Origin: Euphorbia lathyris
Lineage: Eukaryota; Streptophyta; Magnoliopsida; Malpighiales; Euphorbiaceae
Assembly (NCBI RefSeq): GCF_963576675.1
Contig: NC_088917.1
Span: 77,052,610-77,116,609 of the forward strand
DNA: 64,000 nt
Direction of reading: 5' to 3'
Of the stretch, positions 10,449-21,637 are shown in pieces; within the stretch, counting starts at the first letter, position 1; every line of letters begins with the position of its first letter. The position numbers were made by a program, and so were the translations under genes. The notes beneath the pieces were generated by a model, which saw nothing but the letters and a program-made list of their open reading frames with translations, did no database searches and was not told the DNA's origin.

Positions 10449-10660
10449 TGTAATACTCTGTCCTAATACCATGTAGATATTATCCGCTCTGGCCCAAATC
10501 CAACACCTTCGGCCTCACAACTTTAAAACGCGTCTGCATGTATTGGATTCTCATCTTACTAATAAGCCACAATCACTCCCTCTCCATTTCCGATAGAGAT
10601 TCAGTTCATTCATGCCCCCCATCGCCGTCCCTTAGGACCACTCTGGATCGGGTCGTTACA
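10449..10660. mobile_element. TRIM-like solo LTR
   Basis: A 212-bp unit begins TGTAATACTCTG and ends GGGTCGTTACA, so it has TG...CA ends. The flanking pentamers are TAAAC and TAAAT, a 5-bp duplication with one C-to-T difference. Read on the minus strand it starts TGTAACGACCCGATCC and contains AAACGCGT-like blocks in the style of plant TRIM LTRs. No internal region or second LTR adjoins it, so it is a solo LTR. Confidence 0.6.
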
Positions 10661-11379
10661 TAAATTTACATATTAATTACTAATTTTATTTTCCATAATC
10701 ATTAATTATTTTAATTAAAATAAAAAAAATAATAAAATATCTATAGTAATAAAAAAAATTGAATTTATTCATGAGTTTCCGAATTGAGCTTAAAAAACTC
10801 AAACTCGAATTGTTAATATCTCGAGCGGATCTTGAGTTCAAGCCGAATTCATTTGAGTGGAACTTTGATCAAGTCAAACTCGAATAGTTTCCGAAGCTTC
10901 ATGCCTAATTATTAATATCTTAATTAAGATTGTCTCCTCAAAATGTGATTTGACCTCAATATCTCAGTTAATTGTGATATTTATGTGTCTCACGATTTTC
11001 TCCTAGAAAAATTTCTGCAACTATCACTTTGTGTATTACATCCAAATTTTGCTTTTATCTCAGTTAACACTAAGTGTTTCGATACTGAATCGAATCAATT
11101 GAATTTATTTTTCAGTTCGGTTATTTTGACATTTCGATTCAGCATTGATTTTATTTTTAAGTGCATTTTAATATTTGTTTGGTTTGATAAAAAAATGTAA
11201 AAAAATCGAACTGCACTAAATAACACATATTTTATATTATATATATTTCAATTTACAAGTTTAATTTTTTTTTATTGTTGTTGAGATAATAACTTAATAT
11301 AGATATATTTTAAAATATATTTTAAAAATATTTCGTAAAAAAAATAAATAACAACATAAATGGGTAATTATTTGTAAAG
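10661..11379. other. AT-rich spacer before LINE
   Basis: Contains GAGTTTCCGAATTGAGCT-type and TTCGGTTATTTTGACATTTC-type repeats reminiscent of small plant MITEs. No gene recognised. The stretch at about 11,238-11,300 resembles the sequence just after the LINE poly-A at 17,221. Confidence 0.3.
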
Positions 11380-11618
11380 GAAATCTTAACGTCTCTCCTC
11401 CGTAACCTAGCAAGGCGGCTGTGAGAGTGTCCCTTCATTGATTCTCCGGTGTAAGTGGTCGTCGGCGCCGGAACAAGTGTTCATCGGCGAATCTGTGTAG
11501 TGATTTGTGTGTCGAAGTATTGAAGCTGTAGATCGTGCAAACTGTAGGCTGGTGGTCTTGCTTGTCGCGTCATCTGTGAAGGTTATAACCCGAATCCTTT
11601 ATTACTGTACCTGGTGGA

Positions 11619-12725
11619 ATGGAAAAGGAATTAGCCAAATTGGCATTAACTGGTGGAGAAGAGGAGACTTTTGATTGGGTTAAGGATGCTCAGGGAGGGC
11701 CTGCCGCAGAGAAGGGGCTAGTCCTTGTCGGACGATTTTTGACCGATAGGCCTGTGAACTTTAATGCCATGAAAACTAAAATGGCAGATTTGTGGAGACC
11801 GGGAAGAGGAATTACAATTTCAGAGGTACAGCCTAATCTGTTCATCTTTGAATTCTTCCATATTGTTGACAAAGAACGTGTGTTAGAGGGAGGCCCCTGG
11901 TCTTTTGATGGCAATATGCTTATAATGGTCGATTGGAAACCAGGGGAGTTGCCAAAACAGTTAGAAATGAATCATGTGGATATGTGGGTGCAAATTTATG
12001 ACTTGCCGATAGGCTGTATGTCGGAAGGCATAGGGAGACAAATAGGAGAGTTTATTGGCTCCTTTTTGGAGTACGATGTGAAAAATAACAGTGTCTTCAG
12101 ACGCTCTTATATGCGGATTCGAGTGGCAATTGACATAAGACAGCCTTTGAAACGATGCAAGAAAATCAGGAGATCAGCCACAGATGTAGGATTCATACAT
12201 TTCAAGTACGAGCGTCTATGCAATTTTTGCTATATCTGCGGACACCTTGGTCACACGGAGCGATATTGTGAGCAGTTATTCCGCTTGCCTTCAGCAGAGA
12301 TCACAAGAGAATGGGGAGATTGGCTCCGTGCTACGATGCGCCGGGGAAATGAGACAAGTGGATCAAGATGGCTGCGCGAACCTAGCAATAGTGGTATCAC
12401 TGGGAGAATTGACAGCTGGCAGCCGAGTGGTCATTGGGGAAGTAGGAATGGACAAGTAAGAACACAGACAGTAGTGGATGAGTCCGGGGATAAGGGGGGT
12501 AACCAGGAGATGGATATGGAATTGACTGAAGAAGCCGAAATGGAATTACTTGAAGCTCGGAAGAGAAGGAGAGCGGAGGGAGGTAAAGAGAAAGAACAGT
12601 TAGACAACAGTGTAGGTCAGGAGGACACACCAGGGGCAGATTCTTCCAATACTAACTTGGATAAATCGACCTCTCACGCAAAGAAACCGGTGAGACCTGC
12701 GGGACAGGTCCGCCGACCATCATGA
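11619..12725 (+). CDS. LINE ORF1 protein (DUF4283 plus CCHC knuckle)
   Basis: An uninterrupted 368-residue frame. Residues about 30-170 match the DUF4283 type found at the N-terminus of plant L1 ORF1 proteins (FEFFHIVDKERVLEGGPW, then MVDWKPGE and HVDMWVQIYDLPIGCM). Residues 204-217 form a CX2CX4HX4C zinc knuckle (CYICGHLGHTERYC). The C-terminal third is acidic and basic, low in hydrophobics and probably disordered. In this family ORF1 binds the LINE RNA as a chaperone. The stop TGA (12,723-12,725) overlaps the ATG of ORF2 (12,722-12,724) as ATGA, suggesting coupled translation. An open ORF1 beside a broken ORF2 suggests a fairly young insertion. Confidence 0.85.
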   Translation: MEKELAKLALTGGEEETFDWVKDAQGGPAAEKGLVLVGRFLTDRPVNFNAMKTKMADLWRPGRGITISEVQPNLFIFEFFHIVDKERVLEGGPWSFDGNMLIMVDWKPGELPKQLEMNHVDMWVQIYDLPIGCMSEGIGRQIGEFIGSFLEYDVKNNSVFRRSYMRIRVAIDIRQPLKRCKKIRRSATDVGFIHFKYERLCNFCYICGHLGHTERYCEQLFRLPSAEITREWGDWLRATMRRGNETSGSRWLREPSNSGITGRIDSWQPSGHWGSRNGQVRTQTVVDESGDKGGNQEMDMELTEEAEMELLEARKRRRAEGGKEKEQLDNSVGQEDTPGADSSNTNLDKSTSHAKKPVRPAGQVRRPS

Positions 12726-15700
12726 GTTGCTTAAGCTGGAACTCGGGGTTTGGGCAACCCCCGGGCAGTAAGGTCACTTGGTGAGCTTTTGAAGGCTCAC
12801 AGTCCAGAGTTTGTTTTTTTTATTGAAACACTAGTTAGTAAGCCAAGAATGGAAGGTTTGAGGAGTAAGTTTGGGTTTGGTGGGTGCTTTACTGTTGATG
12901 CTAGAGGGCATAGTGGAGGTTTGGCACTGCTGTGGAAGTCTACGAGTAAGATTTCTATAAAATCTTTCTCAAATCACCATATTGAAGCTGTTCTTGAGGA
13001 TGCAAGGCATGGAGACTGGAGGTTAGTTGGGTTTTATGGTATGGCAGACCGCAATCGGCACAATGAATCATGGGAGTTGTTGGGAAGTCTTGCAAATAGC
13101 TCCAATATCCCATGGGTTGTGATGGGAGATTTTAATTGTCTTTTGGACCGAAATGAGAAAGTGGGAGGTTCAGTGTATCCACAAGCTCCGATTAACCAAT
13201 TTGCAAATATCATTGCTTCCACCGCCCTAATTGAGTTGCAAATGAAAGGTAGCCTGTTTACGTGGGAGAAAGGAAAGGGTACAAGGCTATGGATTCGGGA
13301 AAAGCTGGATAGGGTGTTTGGTTCACACGACTGGTGTGATCGGTTCTCACAGTATGAAGTCACGAATCTGATTTCTACCTATTCTGACCACTCTTCCATC
13401 TTATTACAACTGTATGGTCGCCGTACGGGAAAACGAAAAGGGAGATTTCGGTTTGATAGGGCCTGGTTTCGAGAAAAAGAGTTTGAAGGGCTGGTATCAA
13501 GAACTTGGAGGCAGAGTGGAGATGGAGATATTACTACCCGGTTAGCTCGATGTTGTGCGGCTATGGATAACTGGGGACGCAATTTCAGAACACGCTTTAC
13601 CAGGAAAATAGCAAGGTGCAAGCTCATTTTAGAAAATCTGAGAGACCGTACAGACCAGCGATCGGTTGATGAGGCACTGAAAGCTAAAAATGATCTGAAT
13701 GTTGTGCTAGAACAGGAGGTGAGCCATTGGTATCAGCGTGCAAAAGCGTTCTGGCTCAAGGACGGGGATCTCAACTCTAAATTCTTCCACGCATGTGCAA
13801 AAGCAAGGAGGCACATTAATTCGATCCCGAGTCTGCTTAGTGATAATGATACTGAGGTATCAGACCCGGATGGTATGGGTGAGATTGTAATTAGTTACTT
13901 TGAGAAGTTGTTCAAAAGCAGTGAGAGACGTACTTTTGATGGTGTTGAGGTGCTTGTCGAAAAAGTTACAGCTGACATGAATGCGGAGCTCACAAAGGCG
14001 TTTTCTTTCGACGAATTCACCATTGCAATCAAACAGATGCATCCTGACAAGTCGCCTGGATCGGACGGGCTAAATCCAGGTTTTTTCCAGCACTATTGGC
14101 CCCTGATTGGTATGGATGTGTATGTTGGATGCTCCGAATGGCTAAGTAAAAATGAATTTCCTACTAATTTGAATAATACGGTTGTCACCTTAATCCCTAA
14201 GTGTGAGAACCCTCGTCGAATGATTGACCTTAGACCTATTTCCCTGTGTAATGTCCTGTACAAAATAATTGCAAAGGTCTTGGCTAACAGGCTAAAAATG
14301 GTCCTGCCTGAGTTGATTTCAGAAAATCAATCGGCTTTTGTGCCTGGTAGGTCTTTAATTGATAGTGTGCAGATAGCGTTTGAGCTTATCCATTACATGA
14401 AAAGGAAGAATAGGGGTGTCAATGGTGAAGTGGCCTTAAAAATTGATATTAGCAAGGCCTATGATAGGGTGGATTGGGGATTCCTGAGGGAAGCCATGAG
14501 AAAGATGGGCTTCTGTGCTAAATGGATTGATTGGATTATGCTCTATGTTACCACAGTTTCTTACTCATTTGGGATTAATTCAAATGTGGTTGGCCCTATT
14601 GCTCCTGGAAGAGGACTTCGTCAAGGGGACCCTCTGTCCCCGTATCTCTTCATGTTGTGTGCTGAAGTTTTATCCCAATTGATATCCAGAGCGGAAAGTA
14701 GGGGAGTTATTAAGGGCTGCCGTATTTGCCCAGGAGCGCCGAGCATCACACATCTATTTTTTTACAGATGACAGTTTTCTTTTCTTCCAGGCTAAGGACG
14801 AGGAATGCCGTAGTATGAAGGAGCTGCTGGCCGAATATGAGGAGATGTCGGGCCAGGCTGTGAATTTAAACAAGTCTAGAATCTTCTTTAGCTCAAATGT
14901 TAGGGGAGACCTGAAGTCAACAATTTGTAATATTCTCCAGGTTCAGACACCACTAGATACGGGTAAATATTTGGGCCTTCCTTCTTTAATCGGCAGGTCT
15001 AAAAGGGCAATTTTTGGCTTTTTAAAGGAGAAACTTGCTAAAAGACTGAGTAGTTGGACTTTTAGATTCCTTTCTGCAGCTGGGAAGGAAGTTCTCCTTA
15101 AATCTATAGCTCAGGCTTTGCCAACATTTTGCATGAGTACCTTCCTTCTTCCCAAGTCTGTTTGTGATGAGCTGCAGAAAATGATGAACTCCTTCTGGTG
15201 GGGTACGAAGGAGGATGGGAGTAAACAGATTCACTGGTTTGATTGGGAGAGACTGTGTAGACAGAAAAGTGAAGGTGGGTTAGGGTTCCGTGAATTACGA
15301 AACTTTAACCTGGCTTTACTAGGTAAACAGGCATGGAAATTGATTGATGAACCTCATACAGTGGTTAGTCGGATGTTCAAAGCAAAATACTATCCTAGAG
15401 GGACTTTCTTAGCTTCCAAACTGGGCAATAATCCTAGTTTTGTTTGGAGGAGTGTATGGAGCTCTATTGATCTAATGAAAGCTGGCCTAAGATGGCAGAT
15501 TGGGAAGGGTGATCAAGTGCTTGTTCACCGAGATACCTGGATATGGGAAGGGGAGAGATTATGCATTGGCCCAATTGAAAATGTGAGTGGTCTAGAGACA
15601 ACGGTAAATGATCTGTTCATCCCAGGAACTAGATTATAGGATCGGGGTAAGCTTTGCTTGTTCCTAAGCGATGATATTGGCTCTATGGTCGGAAAGATGG

Positions 15701-17191
15701 TTTTGCCGTTTTCTAATCAAACTGATAGATTAATTTGGCATTACACTGTAAATGGGATTTATTCGGCAAAGTCTGGGTATCGGCTACAATCAGGGAGTAG
15801 GAGGATCACGGAGGAACAAGGATGGGTTAGTCTATGGAAGCAACTCCTTCCACCTAAAGTTAAGTTGTTTTATGTGGCGATTGCTAGCGGGTATTTTGCC
15901 TCTTCGAACTCGACTTGCCGATAGGAGAGTTCCGATATCGACATCCTGTTTATTTTGCCCAAATGATATTGAGTATGATTGGCATTTATTTGCTGGTTGT
16001 GATTATGCAAAACTATACTGGCAACATGTGGGAGTTGATGCTCCGGGGGAGGGGTGGGATAGAGTGGAGGATTGGATAATGAAGATGCTGGTTGAGGCTA
16101 GTACTGACACCATATGAGTGAATATAGCTGTTCTCTGGGCTATCTGGCAAGCTCGGAATGAGCTATTGTGGAACAGTAGTAGAAGAAATCCCAACGAAGT
16201 TACTGCTGCTGCGTTGGTATTTATAAATGATTGGTTGTTGGCTCAATGTAACAAGAAAGGAGGTGGTACGAGGGAGGGGGCTGGGGAGGAAGAACTAATG
16301 GTTTTTTGGCTCAATGTAACTAATGGCCGTCATGTCGCTACTGGTGCCTTGGAAGATATTACAGCAGGCTTTATCGCGCACCAGACGGATGATAGGCGAG
16401 CAGCACCACCTGCAGTAACAACTGCTGCTGTAATCCGGAGATGCACAACGACAGGGGAGCAATCTGATGATGCAAGGGAAGGTCGAACTGCTGATATTAT
16501 TGCTGCAATTTCTGGGCAGCCATGTGCGCTACCTGGAAACCAAGGGGATTTGCTAAATGTTGCTGCTGTGGCTGGATCTGGAAATAATAATTATGTTTCA
16601 GCTGTTCAAGTAATTCCTCGTACGTGCTTAAACAACCAGAGTGGATTCTATGTGGGGGAGAGCAGCAGTCATATGGTATGCAGGCAAAAACAAGGTTGTA
16701 AGTGGAATAAACCAGCAGTAGGCTCCGTGAAATGTAACATTGACGCGGCTTTATTCGCGGATTCGCAAAATTTTGGAGCCGGTGCAATCCTACGGGACAG
16801 TGAAGGTGCATTCATTTCCGGACTTACTCTACATTTACAAGGAATGGCATCGGTTAGATTTGCCGAGGCATTGGCTCTGAAAGAAAGCATTCTTTGGGCA
16901 AGTTCAACAGGTCTGTAAAATATAACGTTCGAAACAGACGCAAAAGTTGTTGTTGACGCCATCTCGTCAAAGCGTCGAGATCTAACAGAATTTGGTATTG
17001 TGATCACTGATGTGAGAAAGGCTTTGTGCAACCACCCGTGTTTTTCGGTGGTTTTTGTTTCAAGGTTAGCGAACGAAGCTGCTCATGCACTTGCACGGCA
17101 TGCTCGCTGCTATGCTAATTCTTTTATTCATTATTCAATTCCTGTATTCATTCAAGGCATTCTAATTCGGGATGCCGATTCAAGAGTTTAA
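12722..17191 (+). pseudogene. LINE ORF2: endonuclease, RT, zf-RVT, RNase H
   Basis: Begins at the ATG overlapping the ORF1 stop (MSCLSWN). A frameshift near 12,743 follows; compared with related LINEs about two bases are missing. The frame 12,750-14,771 carries the APE-type endonuclease (GDFNCLLDRNEK, later YSDHSSILL) and most of reverse transcriptase (DLRPISLCNVLYKIIAKVLA, SAFVPGRSLIDS, KIDISKAYDRVDW, GLRQGDPLSPYLF). An extra T in a seven-T run at about 14,757-14,763 shifts frame just before the catalytic block FTDDSFLFF. The next frame runs to a TAG at 15,637-15,639, where this family has Trp. An extra T near 15,868 shifts frame again inside the zinc-binding domain. In-frame stops follow at about 16,115 (TGA) and 16,916 (TAA). 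RNase H blocks NIDAALF, ETDAKVVVDAI and RLANEAAHALARH follow, ending at 17,191. Confidence 0.85.
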
Positions 17192-17389
17192 TAAATTGGT
17201 TGGTTCTTTCAAAAAAAAAAAATATATATTTCAAACTTTTTTTTATATTGTTGAGATAAATTTAATGAGGAAATATATTGATTTTTATTTAATTTTTAAC
17301 TAAATTTAGTTTGTACGATTTAAAACCGGACTGAACCAAATATTTCGGATACGGTTACATATCCATAAATGTCATTGGATATACAAACT

Positions 17390-17712
17390 CGAACCCTCGA
17401 CCGTTTGCTTCAAGAGGTTCTGATACCATGTCATCAAATCAATTGAAACTAAAAGCTCAAGACGATAGTTAAAACTAAATCATAGATCTTATATTAATTT
17501 CTGACACACCCTCATACACAAATATCTCGTGTACAACACAGACTTATTCTACCTTGTGTTAAATTCATCAATAAATGAGGTTGTGAGGATTTGAACTCTC
17601 AACCATTTGATTTAAGAAATTCTGACATCATATTATGCAACGAATTATACTAAAAGTTCAAACTAATAGTTAAAACTCATCGTATTCTTATATTGATTTC
17701 TGACGCATTTAT
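17390..17712. repeat. Two direct copies of a ~130-bp degenerate repeat
   Basis: Units at about 17,390-17,520 and 17,582-17,712 share TTCTGATACCATGTCAT-like, TAGTTAAAACT and TTATATT(A/G)ATTTCTGAC blocks in the same order. On the minus strand the first includes ATGGTATCAGAA, which resembles an initiator-tRNA-Met primer-binding site, so it may descend from a small LTR element. No coding capacity. Confidence 0.4.
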
Positions 17713-17967
17713 CATTATAAAATATAGTTTTGAAGGTACGTATAGTTAATTCTATTGATTGAGGAAGAAAGTAGAGAATTTGTGGTCCTTTGGAGATTTT
17801 AAGCATGGATTAGAATTTATGAAGGTCAGGTCACATGCTAGGCCTCAGATAAGTAGCCATATATTTACCCATGCACTAATATAGCACTAAAAATATAATT
17901 AAGAAGTAAACAAAATAATTTAACAAAGGCTAAATTTCAAAAAAAAAAAACAAAAAAAAAGAAAAAA

Positions 17968-18350
17968 ATCACGTGGTTATACGAATTGTCAAACACATGT
18001 ATATAGTTTATTTTGTTTTCTTTTTTGCGACTAAACAAGAACTGAAGTTCTCCGCTTTGCTAAAAACGATGATATTTTAGGCCGACACTTTAAAAATAAT
18101 CGTAAAAGACTTCAAAATATAAATTTCCAAGGAATAAAGTTGTTTTAATCAACTTTAATTCTTGAAAAATTTAATTTTGAGGTTATTTAGACGTTGTTTA
18201 GTGAGAATTCAAATTGATTATATTTTACGCAAGTTCAGGAAGCTAACCGAACATTTTATGCAAGTTGAGGGGCTCGGAACACTTTGAAAGTTTATGGAGC
18301 CAATCAAATATTTTGGACAAATTTAAAGAACAAATAATGTATTAAGTCAA
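17968..18350. mobile_element. Foldback-type element related to 60,276-60,672
   Basis: The left end CACGTGGTTATACGAATTGT matches the end of the element in the large NaKR intron. The interior shares a GACTTCAAAAT...AATAAAGTTGTTT block with that element and with 6404-6878. The right arm is decayed and the boundary approximate. Confidence 0.45.
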
Positions 18351-18399
18351 TAGAAATGTTATACCACCTTCTTTAATGATAAGTCGTACTAAACAAATT

Positions 18400-18590
18400 C
18401 ATATAGTTTTACCAAGATTTCATAAAGTTTTGATCAACCGAGATTTTATAAAGTTCCATCAAATTTCATCGTAGTTTTATCAAGGTTTCACAAAGTTTCA
18501 TTATGATTTCACATAATTTTACCACGATTTTATCAAGATTTCATAATGTTTTATTAAGTTTCGTTAAAGTTTCATCACGGTTAAACAATA
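18400..18590. repeat. Degenerate short tandem repeat
   Basis: Repeated variants of TTTCATAAAGTTTTATCA and related strings occur about every 20-30 bases through this segment. Non-coding. Confidence 0.55.
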
Positions 18591-18899
18591 GAACAAAAGA
18601 TAAAGACAAAACACATACATTAGAATAAAAAAAGAAAAATAAAAATTTGAATAAAAGAGCAAAAATAGTGGAACAAATGCAGAAAGCAAGAGAAATTGAT
18701 ATTTTAGTTATTAATTAAATAAATAATAAATTAATAATGGCAATGATAATAATAATATCAAATAAACATATTCTTTTACTAGGGAATAAGTCTTATAAAC
18801 ATGACATTTTTGGTAATTTCTCTTTTTTCATATGATGCCCAAATTGTCACATATTTCTATACCAAATAAATAATAAATATATCCTTATATATTTTTTAA

Positions 18900-19010
18900 G
18901 AGGTCGTTTGCTTTACCTACTGTTTACTGTTGTTGTTTATTGTTTGCTATTGGAAAAACAATTTTTCCAAAAAAGCAAAGATTCTCTGCTTTTATAAAAT
19001 GCTACGTTTG
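18900..19010. mobile_element. S1 MITE fragment, inverted
   Basis: Contains GGTCGTTTGCTTTACC, TACTGTTTACTGTTGTTG and GCAAAGATTCTCTGC, the S1 MITE interior in the opposite orientation and truncated. Confidence 0.4.
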
Positions 19011-19402
19011 AGGGGTAAAATGCAAACAAAATGTAAGGGATATGAGAGAGAATTTTTTTTAGTTAACCAATATATTTCTTAATTTGTGTGAAATATCCTA
19101 GAATAACTTATATAAAGGAATGAAGAGAGTACTAAAAATACATTCACATCAAATCCACCTCACTTGTCACCTTATCTATATCAAACAAATAAATAAAGAC
19201 ACTCTTCTAATTGTTAACTATAGACAAATATATCTTTAATAATGTGATGACTAAACTATGGAATTATACAAAATAAACTTATCGTTCGAATAAATGTATA
19301 TTTATATGTCGTTAATAATTGTAATGGCGTATTTGACTGTTTATTTGATATATGGATATGTATGAACAGACAAATAACTAGCAAAAGGTAAGAAAGAAAT
19401 CA

Positions 19403-19404
<2 letters not shown>

Positions 19405-19438
<34 letters not shown>
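19405..19438. repeat. (ATT)n microsatellite
   Basis: About eleven ATT units in a row. It corresponds to the microsatellite at 24,452-24,495 in the other copy of the segmental duplication. Confidence 0.9.
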
Positions 19439-19440
<2 letters not shown>

Positions 19441-19721
19441 GTTCTGGATTTGGGACCACATAACAAGAAATGTCAATTTCATGAATTAAAAAGTGCATGT
19501 GATGGGGAAAGAAGGTAGGAAAATAAAATAAAAATTAATTAATTAATTAATTAATAGAAGAGAATTTTTTTTTTTTAAAAAAAGTCAGATTCTCTGAAGA
19601 AATGAAGTGTTAATAATAAGAGCTCTGTGAATTCATTTATTTCTACTACTTCATCTGCCACATTTAACTCTATTTCCTTTTACACAACTCTAAATTCTTT
19701 TTGACTTCCTTTTCTCACCAT

Positions 19722-19744
19722 ATTATTATTATTATTATTATTAC

Positions 19745-19775
<31 letters not shown>
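19722..19775. repeat. (ATT)n microsatellite
   Basis: ATT units with one ACT interruption, close to the end of segmental duplication copy A. Confidence 0.9.
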
Positions 19776-19776
<1 letters not shown>

Positions 19777-20039
19777 TTTCTTTTTATTTTGATTTTGCCA
19801 ATTTTGATTCATTAGAATTTTTTTTGGGTTCAATTAGCACAAAGAACTTGATTATAGGTAACTAATATGGATGGGTATTTTGTAGGGTTAATTAAAAAAA
19901 AAATTGTAGTTTTGTTAATTTGTAAATAAATGATTTTGGTTGATATTACGAATTTAACTGTTGATGAACATCGAAATAAAAAATTTCTTGATAATATTTT
20001 AAATAACTTTAATTCTTCAACTTTTAGTTTTACTTTTAG

Positions 20040-20232
20040 ACTTGTTCATGAGTCCATTGGCCCGCTCAACCCGTCCAGACCCGTCATTCATGGGATGGGC
20101 TTGGACATTTATATTTGATGTTTGGTCCGGTCTGGTCCAAGCCCATTCAAACCCGCATATAAAATGGATTAGGCTTTGGATTCATCTCAAAATTCCAAGT
20201 GAGCCCGCCCCAGCCCAATTTTATAATATTTT

Positions 20233-20235
<3 letters not shown>
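20040..20235. repeat. GGGCCGG-rich repeat half, left of AT run
   Basis: Contains CCCGCTCAACCCGTCCAGAC, GGTCCGGTCTGGTCC and GAGCCCGCCCCAGCCCA. Matching sequence on the other side (20,540-20,570 GGGCGGGCTGGGCCGGAC; 20,880-20,985 CCCGGGCCGAGCCCG) suggests one repeat family of plant MITE type, interrupted by the AT run and by the MITE at 20,577. Short frames here are not genes. Confidence 0.35.

Positions 20236-20237
<2 letters not shown>

Positions 20238-20282
<45 letters not shown>
20238..20282. repeat. (TA)n microsatellite
   Basis: About twenty-two TA dinucleotides in a row. Confidence 0.95.
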
Positions 20283-20284
<2 letters not shown>

Positions 20285-20576
20285 GTGTAGTATATTAGAG
20301 TAATAGATAAAAAAATAGAAAATTACAAATTAAAAATAACTTAATAATAATAATGTATCTTAGTTAATAACATAATTAGGCGGTGCAGTGTAAAAAAAAA
20401 AAAATTACTCCTCCTGCTTCTACTCTTAGAAAAAAAATACTCTTATTACAAATTAGATGAGGAAAAAAACTTAAAAAATTTAGTATCAATAAAGACTAAT
20501 AATAAATACACTAGATTTTTTTTTAATATCAATATATTAGATGGGCGGGCTGGGCCGGACTTGGAAATTACTTTTT

Positions 20577-20864
20577 GGGAAAATTACATAAAAATTCATA
20601 TTTTAAAAACTATTTACAATTATGTAAATCGTTTTTATGTATTTATCATTATATGATTTTAAATCTTAAAATATCAGAATATCATAATTTTATTTTTGTT
20701 TTTATCAAATTTTCAGTTATTCAGTTGCAGGAAATAAAAACAGTTTTAAAAAAACCACCAAATATGACATTTAAGTAAATTTGTTTGACATTTAAATAAA
20801 TTTGTTTAAGGGTCTGACACAGTTATAAATAATTTGTTAATTATGATCATTGTGTAATTTACCC
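20577..20864 (+). mobile_element. 300-bp MITE, copy 3 of 3
   Basis: Begins GGGAAAATTACATAAAAATT and ends TTGTGTAATTTACCC, the same inverted ends as 4856-5155. It is inserted in the GGGCCGG-rich repeat region. Non-coding; the 67-codon frame is incidental. Confidence 0.6.
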
Positions 20865-20997
20865 TTACTTTTTATAGTCGAACCCAACCCGGGCCGAGCC
20901 CGATTTAAATATAGGTGGGCTAGGTTGGGCTTGGAGAAAATAATTCTATGTAAAGTCCGATTAGGTCCGGCCTGAGCCCAGCCTTACTTTTCATCTC

Positions 20998-21212
20998 TTG
21001 TTTGTATTTTCACTTTAAAATAGAAAGTTTTAGGTATTTGATTAAACATTTTATATTTATCTTTTATAGCTGAAAAGTAGTTTTTTTTTTCTTTTCTTTT
21101 TTTTACAAAAGAATGAAATTTCTAATTATTGGAAAAGAAGCTTCTTCCAACATCAAAAAAAAAACAAACCTTAACATCTACAACAAACAACAATAAACTA
21201 AACGGGTCCTAA
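20998..21212. mobile_element. S1 MITE copy
   Basis: CTTGTTTGTATTTTCACTTT, AAAGTTTTAGGTATTTGATT and a right end CTAAACGGGTCCTA follow the S1 order seen at 6880-7187, with more decay. Confidence 0.45.
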
Positions 21213-21637
21213 AAAAGTAATGCAATTGAAGGAGGATATATATCAAGATTGAGTTTTCAAGGGGGAACGGTTAATACATGAGTTTCTTTTGTAATCAAAC
21301 AAGAATAAAAAGACCATGATCAGTGTGATCTCGTGTAAATTAACTAGAAGTGCAACGTTCAGTGTACTGTATTAAATTAGTTAGGTATAAGGTGTAAAAA
21401 TAGTTTTGACCATTGATTTTAATTCTAATATTTAAAATTGTATAATTTTATCATAATATTGACCATAAAAAGCAAATTCAACCCTACCGCTCATAAATTT
21501 GGTAAATTTATATTATTAATTTGAGAAATATAAATTTGAGTAATAGATCATGCCATACAAATAAACGTGTTATTTTTTAAAATTAATAACATATCACAAC
21601 CAATATTATTTAAAAAAAACAAATATTTTAACAATCC

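Larger units (their letters stand above)
11380..17221 (+). mobile_element. Near full-length L1-type LINE
   Basis: A 5.8-kb non-LTR retrotransposon in plant L1 order: 5' leader (about 11,380-11,618, more GC-rich than its surroundings), ORF1 with a zinc knuckle (11,619-12,725), ORF2 with endonuclease, reverse transcriptase, zinc-binding and RNase H domains (12,722-17,191), then a poly-A tail (about 17,210-17,221). ORF1 is intact. ORF2 carries at least six separate lesions, so this copy cannot move by itself. The 5' boundary is estimated from the change in composition. Confidence 0.85.
18590..19765. repeat. Segmental duplication, copy A
   Basis: Shares in the same order with copy B (22,485-24,790): AAAAATAGTGGAACAAAT, CATATGATGCCCAAATTG, AAGGTAAGAAAGAAATCAAT followed by an ATT microsatellite, GAAATGTCAATTTCATGAAT, GTGCATGTGATGGGGAAAGA, and GATTCTCTGAAGAAATGAA through CTCTGTGAATTCATTTATTT. 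Copy A carries about 0.5 kb (roughly 18,860-19,375) that B lacks, including a MITE fragment. No coding frame was identified in either copy. Confidence 0.75.

Noticed and set aside
13034..13363. 109-codon minus-strand frame within the LINE
   Set aside because: Antisense shadow of the LINE endonuclease coding sequence.
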